DNA from: Bryoerythrophyllum caledonicum
Lineage: Eukaryota; Streptophyta; Bryopsida; Pottiales; Pottiaceae
Direction of reading: 5' to 3'
DNA length: 64,000 bases
Assembly (NCBI GenBank): GCA_963971425.1
Contig: OZ020514.1
Span: 41,763,158-41,827,157 of the forward strand
Part shown: in pieces, positions 33,513-45,945 of the stretch
Numbering within the stretch: the stretch's first letter is position 1
How the letters are laid out: each line of letters begins with the position of its first letter
Notes under the pieces: generated by a model
Told to the model about the DNA's origin: nothing
Database searches by the model: none
What the model saw: only the letters and a program-made list of their open reading frames with translations
Program-made: the position numbers and the translations under genes

Positions 33513-34403
33513 GGCGGCGAAGGTTGTCTTGACACGCCGGTTCAAGCTCTAGAGCATAGCAACTCCAAGAATTTCTCTTCAAGAATTTGAGAATGTACAA
33601 GGAGAAGGATGAGTGCACCATCATGCGTGCAATTACTTACAAGAGACAAAAGGAGTTTTGCCGTCTTCCAAAGTTAAGTCAATTGCGAGAGATTCTTGCT
33701 CAAAAGGCACCACTTGACACTGTTGACATGTGCTGCAGATCTTTAATTGGAAGCCACGCGTGAAGTTGTGATTGGTCCACATTGTACAACAAGTATGAAC
33801 AGTACAAATTGAGTACAACAAGGAACAAAGAAGAATCTCTACAGATCATGGAAAAACCTATGCAAAATGAGGAGTAAAATCTCCGTTGCAGGAAATAATG
33901 AGGAAGATTTGCATTTTTGCCCAAAAAAAGAAATTGGACCTTCTATATTAATAGTTCTTATATCTAGTTTCAAAAAAATTGAAAAATAAAACACTAAACT
34001 CATGTTTTGGGGCTTTCCAAGAATATCAAATTTCTTACATTTCTAGTCAATTGGCTATGAATTAATCTTATCAAATAGTGGAATATGATAGCAAAGAAGT
34101 AGAAAATCACATATAGCTCTTTAGAACATAAAAATGCTATCTTAAAGTTTACATAATGAGTACAAATATGTGAACCTTGAATTGAGACAATACAAATATT
34201 TCATGTTTGTATTCATTTGAAGGTTTTTTTTATGCAATTAATATTTTGATTCTTAATCTTCAATATATGCAAGATGTTGGACTATATCTACTAGTTTTTT
34301 TTTAAATATAAAATAATCTAGTCTAAAATTGAGTCCAAACTTCTACCCTTCCCTGAATTGTATCCAGGATAGAAAATCGTACAAGGTAGTGTGCGATCTC
34401 CCT
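33513..34403 (-). repeat. segment C, copy 2
   Basis: This is the same sequence as 18255-19152 in the same orientation, here abutting the broken end of gene 2. No gene body follows it, so it is a detached 5' flank of an element. The frames it contains are not supported as genes. Confidence 0.8.
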
Positions 34404-35700
34404 TTGTACATCCTCTAAGTTTTGGATATATTGGTACCAATACCAAGACTCCTTCAAATCTTTGAGCCTTTGATATACCCGATTTGTTTAGGCTACTTGA
34501 TGAAGTTAACATGGCTACCCCTTATTTTCTTTTATATCTTGGTAACTTTTTATTTCTTCTTTTGTCAATTTTCGTAGAAACCTTGCTTAGATTCTCTACA
34601 TATTGGAGTTTTCCTGAAAGTGCTTTCCAAAACGGGAATCCAGTAGGAATATGGTGAAAGACAGGGCAAAATTTTGTAATGCACAAGAATAGATTTCTAA
34701 ACATCTCATACTCCCTTTTTTGCACCAATTAGATGCATGGCAATCAATGCTCTTGGGCCTTTTCTCAGGAAAGCTAAAGCTCTTCCGTTATATCCAAAGT
34801 TTCCAAAAAGTTGATTGGTGGCTTGTCCATATCTTACCCAAGCCAAGTGCATATGGTCTCAATTGGTCGACGCACATGCATCTTTGATGATGCATTCCGG
34901 CCATGGAGGTCAGGTGGTGGGCCCCCACCTGACGGAGTGCATGAACCCGCACATGGTTTCAAATTTCCCCACCCCCCTCACCTCATTTACCCCGCCCTTG
35001 CCTCGATTTTATTCCTCCAACAATATTTCTCTTCTCTGTTTTTTCTTGATTTCAGAGCTCTATTTCTCTTCTCTGTTTCTCTTTTCTATTTGTCTTCTAT
35101 GTTTCTCTTGCAGGGTTTTGAGACGAGATTTGCAGTTGATTATTCTTTTTGGGTTTTTAGGTTTGAATTTGAAGCTCCATATGCACTTTATTCCATTTTA
35201 ATTCTAACTGATTTTTGTGTTTATGTTTAAGCTTTGTTCATTGCTTCTTTCTCCCATTTTGCACTTTTTGGAAAGGTTTTGTCCTTGTAAGAATACTAAC
35301 ACGGAGTGAGGAGTGTGCAATTTTAATAAGTGGAATTATGTGCCGTAATTTCGATTATGCAATCACTAATTTACGATTTAGCATGAGTATTACAATGTTC
35401 CCATTTACATGCTGTTTTTTCTTCTCTTATGTGCCACAGGTGCTTCTACGCTACAATAGACTCAATTCTCGGTGCGGTCCCAATTATGTGGATGGTCCTG
35501 TCAATGTTAGCAGGCAATTCCACCATGCCACTAACTACTCCTATAGTACCATTTCCTGTGTTGAGCATTCCAAGGTCAATGACCTCTTTGTCCTTGGACA
35601 CTACAAGTTTGTACATTTTCTTCCCTTTTTATGCTTTATAGCCACAGAGAATGTTTATTCCCCACCGTTGTGGTGGGTGGTGCCGAGGCAAGAAACTCAC
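34404..35700 (+). other. region upstream of the Harbinger transposase
   Basis: No supported gene. A near-palindrome of the form AGGTGGTGGGCCCCCACCT lies near 34911-34935 in a locally GC-rich patch. The long frames at 34811-35703 are pyrimidine-rich and lack motifs; they may include the 5' leader or introns of the transposase gene. Confidence 0.4.
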
Positions 35701-35727
35701 TAGAGGTACGTTGAGCCACTAGTTTGG

Positions 35728-36772
35728 GCATCAACTCAGGAGTCTTTTTATTGGAGACACATGGAAAATTATAGAATGAGCCCCCAAGCATTTGATGAAT
35801 TGGTTGCCTTTCTAACACCTTATGTGCGATCAAAAATTATAAACCCGATTAGACCCCAATTGGCGATGAAGAAGATTGTTCTTGTAACAATATATAGGCT
35901 TGTTCATGGTATATCTCCTGACATCATGGCCAATCGCTTTTAGGTTGGAGGTTGTGCACATAGTCTTTGACATCCTATGTGACAGAAACAAGTTGTTCAG
36001 TACATGCATTAGCATACTTTCAGGAGAACGATTGCAAGGCATCATAGATGACTTTGACGTCCTCACAAGTTTGCCAAACATTTGTGGTGATGTGGATGGA
36101 ACACACATTCCTCTCTCTACCCGACCGGATACAAGAGTCACTCCTTCCAAAGGTGACTTCTTCAACACGAAGAAGTTTCATTTCATTGATGTACAAGTTG
36201 TTTGCGACTCGAACAAGATTTTTTGGAATGTGTATGCAAGTCAACCTGGTGGTGTTCACGACGGGGGGCAATTCAAAGTGTCAAGCTTATATAGTGGCCT
36301 TCAGAGTCGCGCTATATTGCAGGCGCCAGTCATGGATGTTCGAAGGAAGTTGTGCACTCCATACTTGATAGGTGATTCTGCCTATCCAATCCGTACTTAT
36401 TTGTAAAAGATCTACAGGCCTATATTGGATGAAGAGAAGAAGAGGTTTAATAGTGCTATGAATTTCGATAGGGTTGTTATAGAGGATGTATCTGTGTCCC
36501 TCAAGAATAGATGGCGTATTCTTAAGAATTTTAACTCCAGAGTTGATGGAGCGGCTAGGACTACTGTAGCTTTTTGTTGGTTGCATGACTTTTGTGAGCA
36601 ACAAAATTTACCACAACCAGGAGGTTATAATGCACGGATTCTAGGTACTGAGCGCGGATTTGGCAATATTAGACTACCAACTGTTTGTAAGGTAGAGAGA
36701 GCAAAAGAAGATGGCGAAGCTCTGAGAGGGAAGTTGTTTAAACAATGGGTTCTTCAAAATTTGCGGCCTTAA
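35728..36772 (+). pseudogene. PIF/Harbinger DDE transposase
   Basis: The reading begins near ESFYWRHMENYRMSPQAFDE. After a frameshift near 35930 it continues as VVHIVFDILCDRNKLFST and LPNICGDVDGTHIPLSTRP (first catalytic Asp). Next are GDFFNTKKFHFIDVQVVCDS, LIGDSAYPIRTYL (second Asp) and, past a TAA at 36404, VVIEDVSVSLKNRWRILKNF (catalytic Glu). It ends LFKQWVLQNLRP at 36772. DGTH, GDSAYP and the KNRWRIL helix are hallmarks of PIF/Harbinger transposases, which cut and paste DNA with 3-bp TTA/TAA target duplications. One frameshift and one stop make it inactive, but the DDE residues are all present. Its Myb-like partner follows 0.6 kb downstream. Confidence 0.9.
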
Positions 36773-37340
36773 AATCCATATCATCATAGTGACAAACTTC
36801 GGTTTTTTTAATATTTTAATCCATTATCAATATTAGCAAATAAAGCAATGGATTTTTTGAAAGCAATGGCATATCTTTCTAGCAATGGCATTTTTTTAAA
36901 GCAGTTTTAATTCTTATAAGCAATGGTATATTTTTAAAGTAGAGTTGTAAACTTCCGTAACCTAGGTTACCTATATTCGCTTATTGTTTTTTTTTGCAAC
37001 TTCACTTCAATATTGTTTTGTTACAAAAATATATATTACAATAAAGCTCAATTGCTATGGTTATAGTAATGATTGAAATCTTTGCTTTGACACTTCAATT
37101 TTAGGCTCTAGCTATTTTTAACGTGGTCTTTTATTTTGCACCTTCCGTTGTGTGCTTATACTTTGATAATCATGTAGTAAAGTAAAAGAAATCTTTATTA
37201 CATATTTTATTGCGGTCTCTAACAATATTCTATTGAATATATACGTCAGTGCTAAATATATTTTCCTTCTCTCTTCTCTCATTTGGATTGCGAGTTGTTA
37301 ATTTTACAAAACAACGTCTATCAGGGACCAATGTGAGCCT
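36773..37340. other. spacer between the two Harbinger genes
   Basis: AT-rich with no gene visible. It contains a short tandem-like GCAATGG(A/C)AT motif (36846-36925). Confidence 0.45.
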
Positions 37341-37353
37341 TCAAATGTCCACC

Positions 37354-38260
37354 CACAACAGACAGGGATAAAAAAAAGGTGAAAGGGATTGATCGGAGGA
37401 GCCTTTTGGCTTCTTTCTAGCTCTTGTTAAAGAGAAGTTCATAGAAATCGGCGGTACGGAGTTCTCAAGGGATAATTGGAATACTTTTGCCGAGACACTA
37501 AATGAATCATTTCCTAACAAGTCCAAACGATCATTTAAGCACTGCAGTGATAAGTTCCAAACTATGAAAACGAAGTACAAGGATGAGAAGCATGACATGG
37601 AACAGACAAGAGCTGCCCCATCAACGTGGCCATGGATTCTTTCTTCGATGATTTGTTTAGGGGCACCACAAATGTAGATGGTAATTAATTCTTTTCATAG
37701 TTTACTCTGCACTCGTTTGAAAAACTGTATTTGTACTAAATTTTGACTTTTAACAGAGTTCTCCATTCTTTTTGTATGTTTAAAAGGCGTACCGGGTCCT
37801 TGCAATCAAAGCGATATCGAGAGGGAAGTTCATAACTTAAGCGATGAAGAGGTGGCTCCGAGTTCAGCGCAACCATCCTCACCGATTGGAGCCCCTAGGG
37901 CTGGACTGTCCAACGGGCTCGTCTCTCCTCTTACATGAGCAGAGAAACAACCATAGGCTCTTGGACTACTGAATCGGAGCGGCGAGAAGCGTAGTAGGAG
38001 GGGGCCTACCATCGATGATGAGCGCAAGAGACAACATGAAGCGGCCACAAGAGAGATGAATATGCAGCTACAAAGAGATATGCACCAAGAGTAGTTGCGA
38101 GTGGCAAGGAAAATTCAAATGGACGTGCATCAGCAACAGTTCCAAATTGCTAACATGCTTGCAAATGCTTTGATGGCTATAGCTAATCGAACCCCTCCTC
38201 CCGAAGGACCACCACCACCCCCACATCTACCCCCACTGCCACATCCACTTCAACCTTGAG
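37354..38260 (+). pseudogene. Harbinger accessory protein with Myb/SANT-like domain
   Basis: The plus strand reads FLALVKEKFIEIGGTEFSRD, NWNTFAETLNESFPNKSKRS, KHCSDKFQTMKTKYKDEKHD and PSTWPW, typical of the Myb/SANT-like (trihelix-type) DNA-binding domain encoded by ORF1 of PIF/Harbinger elements. A break near 37650-37790 looks like an intron. A linker and a helical tail follow (TIDDERKRQHEAATREM, QMDVHQQQFQIANMLANALM), ending in a Pro-rich run at TGA 38258. Stops at 37937 and 38092 indicate decay. In this family the protein brings the transposase to the element ends and into the nucleus. Confidence 0.75.
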
Positions 38261-40200
38261 TAGTCATTTCAAGATACCTTAGGTGGTCCCAATTTTTTAA
38301 CAAAGTGTGAGACTTTTTTTGAATGCATTGTAATACTATTATATAACGGAATGTAAGACATTTTTTGAGCGGATTGTAAAAATTTATTGTAAAGTGTATA
38401 ATCATATGTTTTACTTCTATTAATTGTCTACATTAAAGAGGTTGAATGACAAAAACTCATGTTAATCTTTGAACGTCAATGGGCATTTGTGTTCTCAATT
38501 TTAGCATAATTTGTTTTTTAAAAATAAATATATGATTCACTTTACACTATCCAACAGACACAAAAATTCGTTCATCAGATGTAGTCAATTTGACGAGGAC
38601 ACAAGTCATATCACATATTTGTATTCCATTTGGATCAATAATCCCCCCGAACATGTGTTATTGTCTATCTTTCCATTTCTTTTAATATGCAACATCAAGT
38701 TAACCCCTACGAGTCCATGCCATTTCAGAGGAATCTCTACTTGGTTGGTTAGAAATTGAGAAGATGAACTTATTGAAAATGTAACTGTAGGATCTTCTTT
38801 TGAACTCATAAGAAATGATGTGGTAAATTTTTTGTAAAGTTTGACCTTACAGACTTAAAGATAATTGCGGTCAAAGTACACATTTTTGACCCTGTAGGTA
38901 CACTTGAGTCTTTAGGGGTTAATTAGCAAGTTCATGTTCTTCAAAATGTCACCCTTCTTGGCCACATGAAAGATAAGTACCCTAAGCCCCTCTTTTCCAC
39001 ATGAAAGAAAAGCTCATAAACCTACATAATGAACCAAAGAGGAACGGTAATGTCTTGCGTATAGTAACTAGGTTGTTGGGTGAATTTCGGGAGGGATGGT
39101 AAAACAAAGGGCGTTCATGGGAAAATTTTGTAAAGTTTAACTGCCAAACGTACCAACAAGCTCCCGAACTTACATGACGATAGAGTCAGCATGTCAAGGG
39201 ACAAAAATCTAAAAAGTGCTCCAACACATGGTGGTTAGGACCCTGAAATCTGATTTATGGGTGCATGTGCGGGGAGCAAATTACTAACATAAGACCCATA
39301 GATTTGGAATGAAAGATCCTTTACTTTCAAGAAAACTCCATCACTTTGACTTTAATTAAGTTAAAATATGAATACATTATTCTTTAGATTATGTTTGATT
39401 AATTTTATGATTTTGAAGGCCTACAAGGCTTTAGTAGGACATGTTGTTGGTTTATTTAGAGCAGGTTGCTTTCGTAGGACAAGTTGTAAGACATGTACTT
39501 ATTTCAAGACTTGAGATTTACACATATTTTACGTTTTTATAATACCAAGTAATGTTTTTCAAGTATGAAATGTCATTATTTCTATTGCTATAGTTTCATT
39601 TGTAGTAAGCACAATTTTTATTTGGATCAAACTTCTTTCCAAAAATCTATTCATGGACACATAGTGTATCCTTGAAAATCCAAAATTTCTACTTTCAATA
39701 TACAATAACATTACACACTATTATCTATTGCATTAGCCGTGGGATCTTAGGCATAAGTTAATTAAAATTTAAAGTGTTTCTTAAATTCAATCCCATACAA
39801 TTTCATTTAAAAAGATAGACATTATATTTTCATCAACAATGTTCTAAACAACAGAAGAACAAAAGCCTTGGTTTAACACAGTCATGCCCCTGGCATTGAA
39901 GGTTGTATCAAAGTTGAATAGCCAATATATGCTTTTTAAATAGAACATCATCTCTTTGCTTTCAATACTTTGAAAAAGGAGAAAATTGTTTTGTTAAACC
40001 ATATAACCGACGCCGAGTAGCATCATGAAAAAGTAGTTTGGTCGTTTAGACTTGACACTTTGTACATAGGATGGACCTTGAAAACATTACCAAATGAAGA
40101 TTGGTGTTCAAAACGTTGTAATGAAAAAATCTATACGACTTTGACGTCAAATTCAAGGTCATATGACATTGTAAAGGACAACTTGTCTCCAATCTTGAAG
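38261..40200. other. mostly non-coding stretch
   Basis: No gene is supported. It holds the small terminal-repeat pair at 38694-38930 described next and no other clear structure. Confidence 0.45.
38694..38932. mobile_element. possible MITE with TTAACCCCT/AGGGGTTAA ends
   Basis: AGTTAACCCCTACGAGTCC at 38696 and the inverse-type GAGTCTTTAGGGGTTAATTAG at 38908 could be terminal inverted repeats of a 235-bp element. The TTTAGGGGTTAATTAG block also occurs at 13707. The match is short and imperfect. Confidence 0.3.
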
Positions 40201-40219
40201 TTGTCCTGGGTGTATAAAG

Positions 40220-40850
40220 AGGTCCACTACTACAAGAAATAGATGCTCATTTGCCGTGGGTTGTGGTACACAACAACCTTCACCTTGGCATTCATCATTG
40301 GGCCTCGTAGTCTGTACATGACACCATCAAAGTTCTCAATCCCGTAAGAGGGCCAGGGATGGACTAAAATATTCTATAAAAAGAGATATCCAAATATGTA
40401 AACATAAAATTTGCATTGGCAAAACCGGTGTCATTCAAACGGGCCCTATACAATTAAAAAGTAGCTTACCAACTTAAGAGAATTGCAATCTTGCCCATGC
40501 GAAGGACGTAGGCTCTTCTCAAAACTGACAATGATCAAGAAGTCGTCGTTTAGGTGGTAAATGTGGACCATGGTGACGTGCATGTTAACCACCTCAATGA
40601 TGTGGAAGTCCTCAACCTTGAAAGAATATCGTTCCATGAAGTCCTTCTACCTACAAGTAATAGAAACCATAGATGGTGTGTCAAATCCATACTTGCTAAC
40701 ATACATGAGTTCGAGAAGAAATATAGAACCACTGATGGATTTCATCAATGAGGGCTCAAGATTCAGCTCATGTAAATGGTCTTTAACAAATGCTATCGAA
40801 CATTATTGTACATAGTGATGGAATATTTTAATTTTGAGATAAACACCATC
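40220..40850 (-). pseudogene. C-terminal exons of an unrecognised minus-strand gene
   Basis: A compact exon lies between an acceptor (TTACTTGTAG near 40645) and a donor (AAGTTG|GTAAGC near 40468). It reads KDFMERYSFKVEDFHIIEVV, NMHVTMVHIYHLNDDFLIIV and SFEKSLRPSHGQDCNSLKL without a stop. A last exon reads WPSYGIENFDGVMYRLRGPM, MNAKVKVVVYHNPRQMSIYF and then a stop at about 40240. Upstream fragments (HELNLEPSLMKSISGSIFL) are disrupted. The clean exon borders support a real gene. The mixture of beta-like hydrophobic and acidic segments matches no family I know. Confidence 0.45.
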
Positions 40851-41059
40851 ATACTCTGAAATACATTAGGATATATGTACACCAAATTTGCAAGAAATAG
40901 AGTATAAGAAATTGCAATTGCAGCATTCAGAAGAGAGAATTTTGTTTAATTTTCTCCAATATGGCAACTCATAGAACTAATAATTGCAACAAATTGGTAG
41001 CATAGAAGAAATTCTTAGATGCAGTCAAAAGACTGTAGTAGATAAAAATTGCAGCTGAA

Positions 41060-41640
41060 TTAAGGTGCCGATGGTGGCGTCTCGAGTGCAAGGATGTTCA
41101 GAGCTATGGGTTAAAAGGACACCTTCAAAGAGGATGTTAAGAGATATTCATTTTGTAGAAGGGGTGCTAAGAGCGGCATTTCTATTGCGGTGGAGTCTAT
41201 GCATCTATTGATGTAGAAGACACCATCATTGAAGGAGACTAAAATTCCAAGCAATCCTTATGAGGGGTGCCGATAGCGGCACCTCATTTGCAGGGATGTT
41301 AATAAATCTATGGATTTAGATGACACCCTTGTAGAAGGTGTCTCAAAATACGGATTTCATGGGAGGGGTGCCTACAACATCTCTTTGGTGGTGGTGCCTC
41401 CGCATGGGAAGATGTAGTGGACACCATCTTTTTAGAATGCACAATTCAAAGCACCCGTGTAGAAAGATGTGGCATATTCGTTAGATGCAAAAGACATTCT
41501 TCTTCAGAGAAGATAGAGATGCTTTTTTACCTCCGAGACAAGGGTGCTGACCACAACACTCCACTAGTGGAGGTGCCTCTACATCTGTAGATGTAGAGAA
41601 TAGCGTAGTTGGAGATGTTAAATGAGGCAAAAATTTTGGT
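41060..41640 (-). repeat. degenerate tandem repeat encoding an EAPPP-CC-HP peptide
   Basis: On the minus strand, units of about 80-165 bp repeat. The peptides TSTDVEAPPLVECCGQHPCL, TSSHAEAPPPKRCCRHPSHE and TSIDA-stop-TPPQ-stop-KCRS-stop-HPF can be read. On the plus strand the recurring core is GGGGTGCC-GCGGC with GATGTAG-GACACC. It lies between the two halves of the decayed minus-strand gene. Confidence 0.55.
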
Positions 41641-42689
41641 GGATGCGGCCGAAAGCGACAGGTCAATTAGAGAGGGCTTGTTGCATTTGAAGATATATCC
41701 TAAACTCTAAACTGTCTACCTAGATCACTACTTATTGTACGAGCCTATCTACCTTCACAAAAATTGTTGATCTCTTGTAGTTAGGAAATTGTGGACAATC
41801 AACCTCTACAAAATTCTCTCTAGAAACACTCCTCAGCTAACTCTTATCGTTTCACAACCCGCACTCTACAACAAACATGAAATTATCTACACATGGAATC
41901 TCAACACCATTGTAGAGTCGTAGCCGACCCTCCCAAGACAAACAACGATACTACAAACAGAATGTTGTCTAAGAAACGAGATAGAAATATGGAGGAGGCG
42001 AGAAGAGGAGTGAGCAATGAGGAGGATGCATATAGGGGATTGAAATGGGTAGATAATCACATTGCTCTAGAGGTATACTTTGGGGAGGTCGTTTTTTGAG
42101 ATGCCTGCATCTCGATGGCCACTCCACATTTTTGAAATACTTGGCAAAGATGACGGCATAGCAATCATGGCAGAGCTAGCCTAGACCCTTCACTTGAAGT
42201 CATTGCAGTTTGCATGTGGGAATTAACGAACCTCCAACATTTGAATTATTGTAAAATTGAATCTCTAAACCTACACCATGACAATCTGAAGTGTTGTTAG
42301 ACGCACGTCTTGGGGATTTGGATTGTTGAAAGAGAGTCTCAAGAGTAGGGGATTATGAATGAAGTCTTGTATGAAGGAACATGGTACTTGAATTTAAGAG
42401 GAGAGGTAGCGGAGCAATTTTTCATCTCTCTAGTATAACTCTTGATCTTTGTTTGCTTCATCTCTCTCACTGCCTCTCTCTATATATTCATTTTTAGTTA
42501 TCACCATCAAGGGGTTGCAAGTGTTCCTTGTGCTATTGTTTATTCTTTGAGGGATATACTTTGCTGATGTAGATGGCATGTTAGAAATAGTGGTGGAGTT
42601 TTAAGACGTTTATTTTGAGGAGTTGTTTGAAGCATATTGCAAATTTACAAGCAAATTGCATGTTATCACGAGATAAGACTTTTGAATTT

Positions 42690-43300
42690 CTTATTACAAA
42701 TGGTGAAAGGATGTGGCAGCTTGTACGTTACTCCTTACAATAAACTGCAAAATCATAGTGACAACCTTAAACATGATGGACTTCTTCAATGGATGCCAAT
42801 ATTGGCATCCTATCAAGCATGCCCTTGGAGTGGACTTGAGTGGTTGGCTTTGTAGAAAAGTAGACAACAACCTAGGCTTTGTGGAGATCCGTTGTCCACT
42901 ATCGCGAACACAGATGCCTAGGTTCAATTGTGGACCAACATGGTGAGTGGCATAATGTCGTAGGTGTCCATATTGACAACCTCGGCCAAAGAAGTTCTCA
43001 AAGCAGCATCCATTGTCATTTAGGCAATAGTTTCACCGAGGGTAGCTACAATGTTTCTCTTCACGGGAGCTTTTGCATCTACAATGGCCACCTTTACTTA
43101 TCTGCACCATACGCCTCCGCAACAACTTTTGCTTCTGCTGTAGTTTCTTCCTCAACAACTTTTCTTCTTGAGCCCCTTGTCTTCCTTGCAGCTACCTTAG
43201 TCAATGCGGGAGGAACCACTACCTTGATGCCTACCAAATCCAAATGGATACTATTTTTAAGTGCTATATAAAATGAAGGGGGTCTGTTGATTGGGCAGTC
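42690..43300 (-). pseudogene. decayed basic segment of the minus-strand gene
   Basis: Reading downward from about 43275 gives IHLDLVGIKVVVPPALTKVA, ARKTRGSRRKVVEEETTAEA and KVVAEAYGAD. After a frameshift come VAIVDAKAPVKRNIVATLGE and DAALRTSLAEVVNMDTYDIM with stops between. The Lys/Arg/Glu/Ala-rich character and phase continuity suggest coding origin. The plus-strand frame 42879-43271 is its complement. No family is recognised. Confidence 0.4.
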
Positions 43301-43739
43301 TAGGTACCACCTACACTTTGGCCAATGCCAATTCCCTTATCTTTTCACATTCTCATCAATGAACATGGAGTATCTCTATTCTTGTCAAGATAATTTGCAA
43401 AGAATGCAAGGGTCCTTGGAATTGTCTTCCTAAGAAACAAGATATATATAAAATTCGTGTATAACATTTAGGAAATATGCTGCTTCAATTCCACCTGCAA
43501 ATCTACATTGTGGTTCTTGTAAACTCCCTTCCTAAAAAACTCATCCTCAAATGCCAAAATTCACAACTCAATATGCATCTACTCTAATATTTAGCAAATG
43601 GAGGTATGGGACTTCCACCATCATATTGATAATCAACGTAACATTTAACTATAACAAAGAGCCCTCGTATAGCACCTGTACTTTACTCAATAATTGTAGA
43701 AACAAATAATAAAAGCACTCATAATTTCAAACTGCAAAA

Positions 43740-44400
43740 AATAGCAATACGGATACATGAAATTAACTTGAGCCCACCAAATTGCCTTGTGAAGCCATCC
43801 TAGGAAAGCATGGTCTGCAAACTTTGTCCCGTTAAAACGCAACGCCTCACAAAGAGAGACAAACTTGTTTTTGTGCTCCAACCACTTCACCTTCATAGCT
43901 AACTCTATCCTCAATGTTGCGAGATACCACAACTTCTCCTCAAACATCTTGGGATCGTCTTATTGGCTCTCATAATGCTTTCTTGTTTTTCAAGGAACTG
44001 CGGTGTATGTCTCAACTCCACGACAGAGTTGATTCTTCAATTGAGATGGAGTCTCTTTCTTCACCTTGTCGACAAGTTTTCCAATAACATCGTGAAGCAT
44101 CCTCATTGTCCATTCACTAGATTTTTATGAACACTTTGCCTTGAATCTTTTATCTACATGAGCAACAACTTTTCCCATCTCTTGTTGGTATAGAAACAAA
44201 GACAAAAACTCAAAGTAGTTATTATGATTTCAATGAGATATCAATGTTCAAGAAGTACAGAGGAGCCCACATGACAAGAACACACTCCATCTGAACGACC
44301 TCTAAAAGACTCCTTAACAAGGTGCTTGCATTGGCACACCCATTTGAATGCCATCCACCACATGCGGTGGACACTTTTATATTTAGTAGTTGGGGGTTTA
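43740..44400 (-). pseudogene. upstream part of the decayed minus-strand gene
   Basis: One phase with three stops reads YFEFLSLFLYQQEMGKVVAH, VDKRFKAKCS, EWTMRMLHDVIGKLVDKVKK, ETPSQLKNQLCRGVETYTAV and FEEKLWYLATLRIELAMKVK. It ends KFADHAFLGWLHKAIWWAQV. Further upstream, frame-shifted fragments include SVHRMWWMAFKWVCQCKHL and CSCHVGSSVLLEH. The stretch is rich in helical and aromatic residues and clearly protein-like. Function is unknown. The stop after AKCS could be a former Arg or Trp codon. Confidence 0.5.
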
Positions 44401-44407
44401 ACATCAT

Positions 44408-45385
44408 TTACATTGCATTTCTAAGACCATCATCAATCACAACAAGGAATTACGACTTCCACCCTTCACTCTTGAATTCAAATTAATATATTTACCTCAA
44501 AATAATTGAATTATCTTTATTATTTAGGCTATTCGCAAAACGATGTAGATTTAATTCTAATTTACTTAGCTTAAATTAAGATAACTTACTTCATCTCAAT
44601 TAGTTAATAAAACTAGATTAATTTAGAAGTAATTTAAATTTTTCCTCTTGTAAGGTAACTTAAAGTCAATTTAAAATCAACTAAAGGTAACCTTAAACAC
44701 CACATTTGTTATATTGGGAGATTTCAACAACTTTGAAAGGTCTATGCTCTTTTTAATATGGATTTAGAAAGTGAATATTTTGAATGCAAAGAGTTCATGC
44801 ATTTACAATGCTTTATTTCATTGCAAGGTTGCACTTCAATAGGAAAATTACTCTAAAATTATTAAGATTAAAATAATAATACTCATTCATATCGTGTTTT
44901 ATTAAAATGTCATGACCAATAATCACACACATCAATCTCTTTCTCTAAATGCTACAAGAGCCTACTATCACTATTCAATTTCTCTACGGCTTAGGGTCTA
45001 AACCTTCAAAATATGCCTTGAGCATTGCTAATTGATGCTAAGGATTATTAAGACGGTGAGGATGTACGAGACCAACATGTCTATATATTTTGATACAAAG
45101 GTTGCTTTTGCTTGACTCAAGAAGTGAATGGTGTCGAGGAGGCTCCCTTGAACACGTAGTGTTCCTAGCACGCTTCTCCCTAGAAATCCAAGGGCGGAGA
45201 TGATTAGCTAAGGGTTCCTATACATACCCATCACATATGATCCAAACAAATATAATTTAGAGTCTACGGAGGTAAATGGTACACATCAAATCTTGTCAAG
45301 CAAACTTAGACCATGCCAATTAAATGTTGATGTAGCAAAATAAAGTCTTAGTCAAATTATGCAAAATACATTATTTTTAAAGATA
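44408..45385. other. AT-rich spacer
   Basis: No gene or repeat is seen apart from simple AT-rich runs. Confidence 0.45.
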
Positions 45386-45390
45386 AACAC

Positions 45391-45945
45391 AATTTAGCTC
45401 AAATGGAGCCAAATTGTATTAGTGCATCCAACTCGACTCGAGCTAAAGTATACCAAATATTAAAAAGCATCAAATTTTTTTTTGTAAATGGAGATAGAAC
45501 CGTGTCTTCTATGTGACCGCACTAGTTTTTCCTTCAAACCAACATTTAGAGTGCGCTTCGTAGGAGTAAATTCCTCTTAGTTCAAACGTGGAGAATGTAG
45601 AGTAGAAAGTGGCCACAGAGGCAAAGGATAATCCACCCTCTCATGAATTGGCTCTCGAGGTACATGGCTATCAACAACTCCCTCGTCCACCGCCATAGTT
45701 GAATAATTCATGGTTGATTGGGCTGTTGCAACAGAGTGCAATAAAGGCTCTTTTCTCCAATGACAAGGAGCGTACTCCTTGGCATCAAGAAAGGACTCTA
45801 CCCACACACAACAATTATAGTCTTGAATTGGAGTAGCGTACAAGACATTTATATAAAAATGAATCTAAATAATGATACAAAAATCATTACAAAATTAAGT
45901 TGCAGCCAAGTGTTACAGTTTAGCTCCCGTCAACCTAAAGTGTAA
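45391..45945 (-). pseudogene. HAD-type gene copy 2: C-terminal exon and palindromes
   Basis: The frame 45843-45577 reads IQDYNCCVWVESFLDAKEYA, HSVATAQSTMNYSTMAVDEG and WPLSTLHSPRLN, matching the exon at 20345-20610. Palindromes at 45391-45417 and 45424-45450 lie below it, and one at 45913-45945 lies above it. The last corresponds to the intronic palindrome at 20773 of copy 1. The first 45 codons upstream of QDYNC are not conserved. Confidence 0.6.

Noticed and set aside
42879-43271. Plus-strand frame of 130 residues
   Set aside because: It is the complement of a more protein-like minus-strand frame (basic KVAARKTRGSRRK region).
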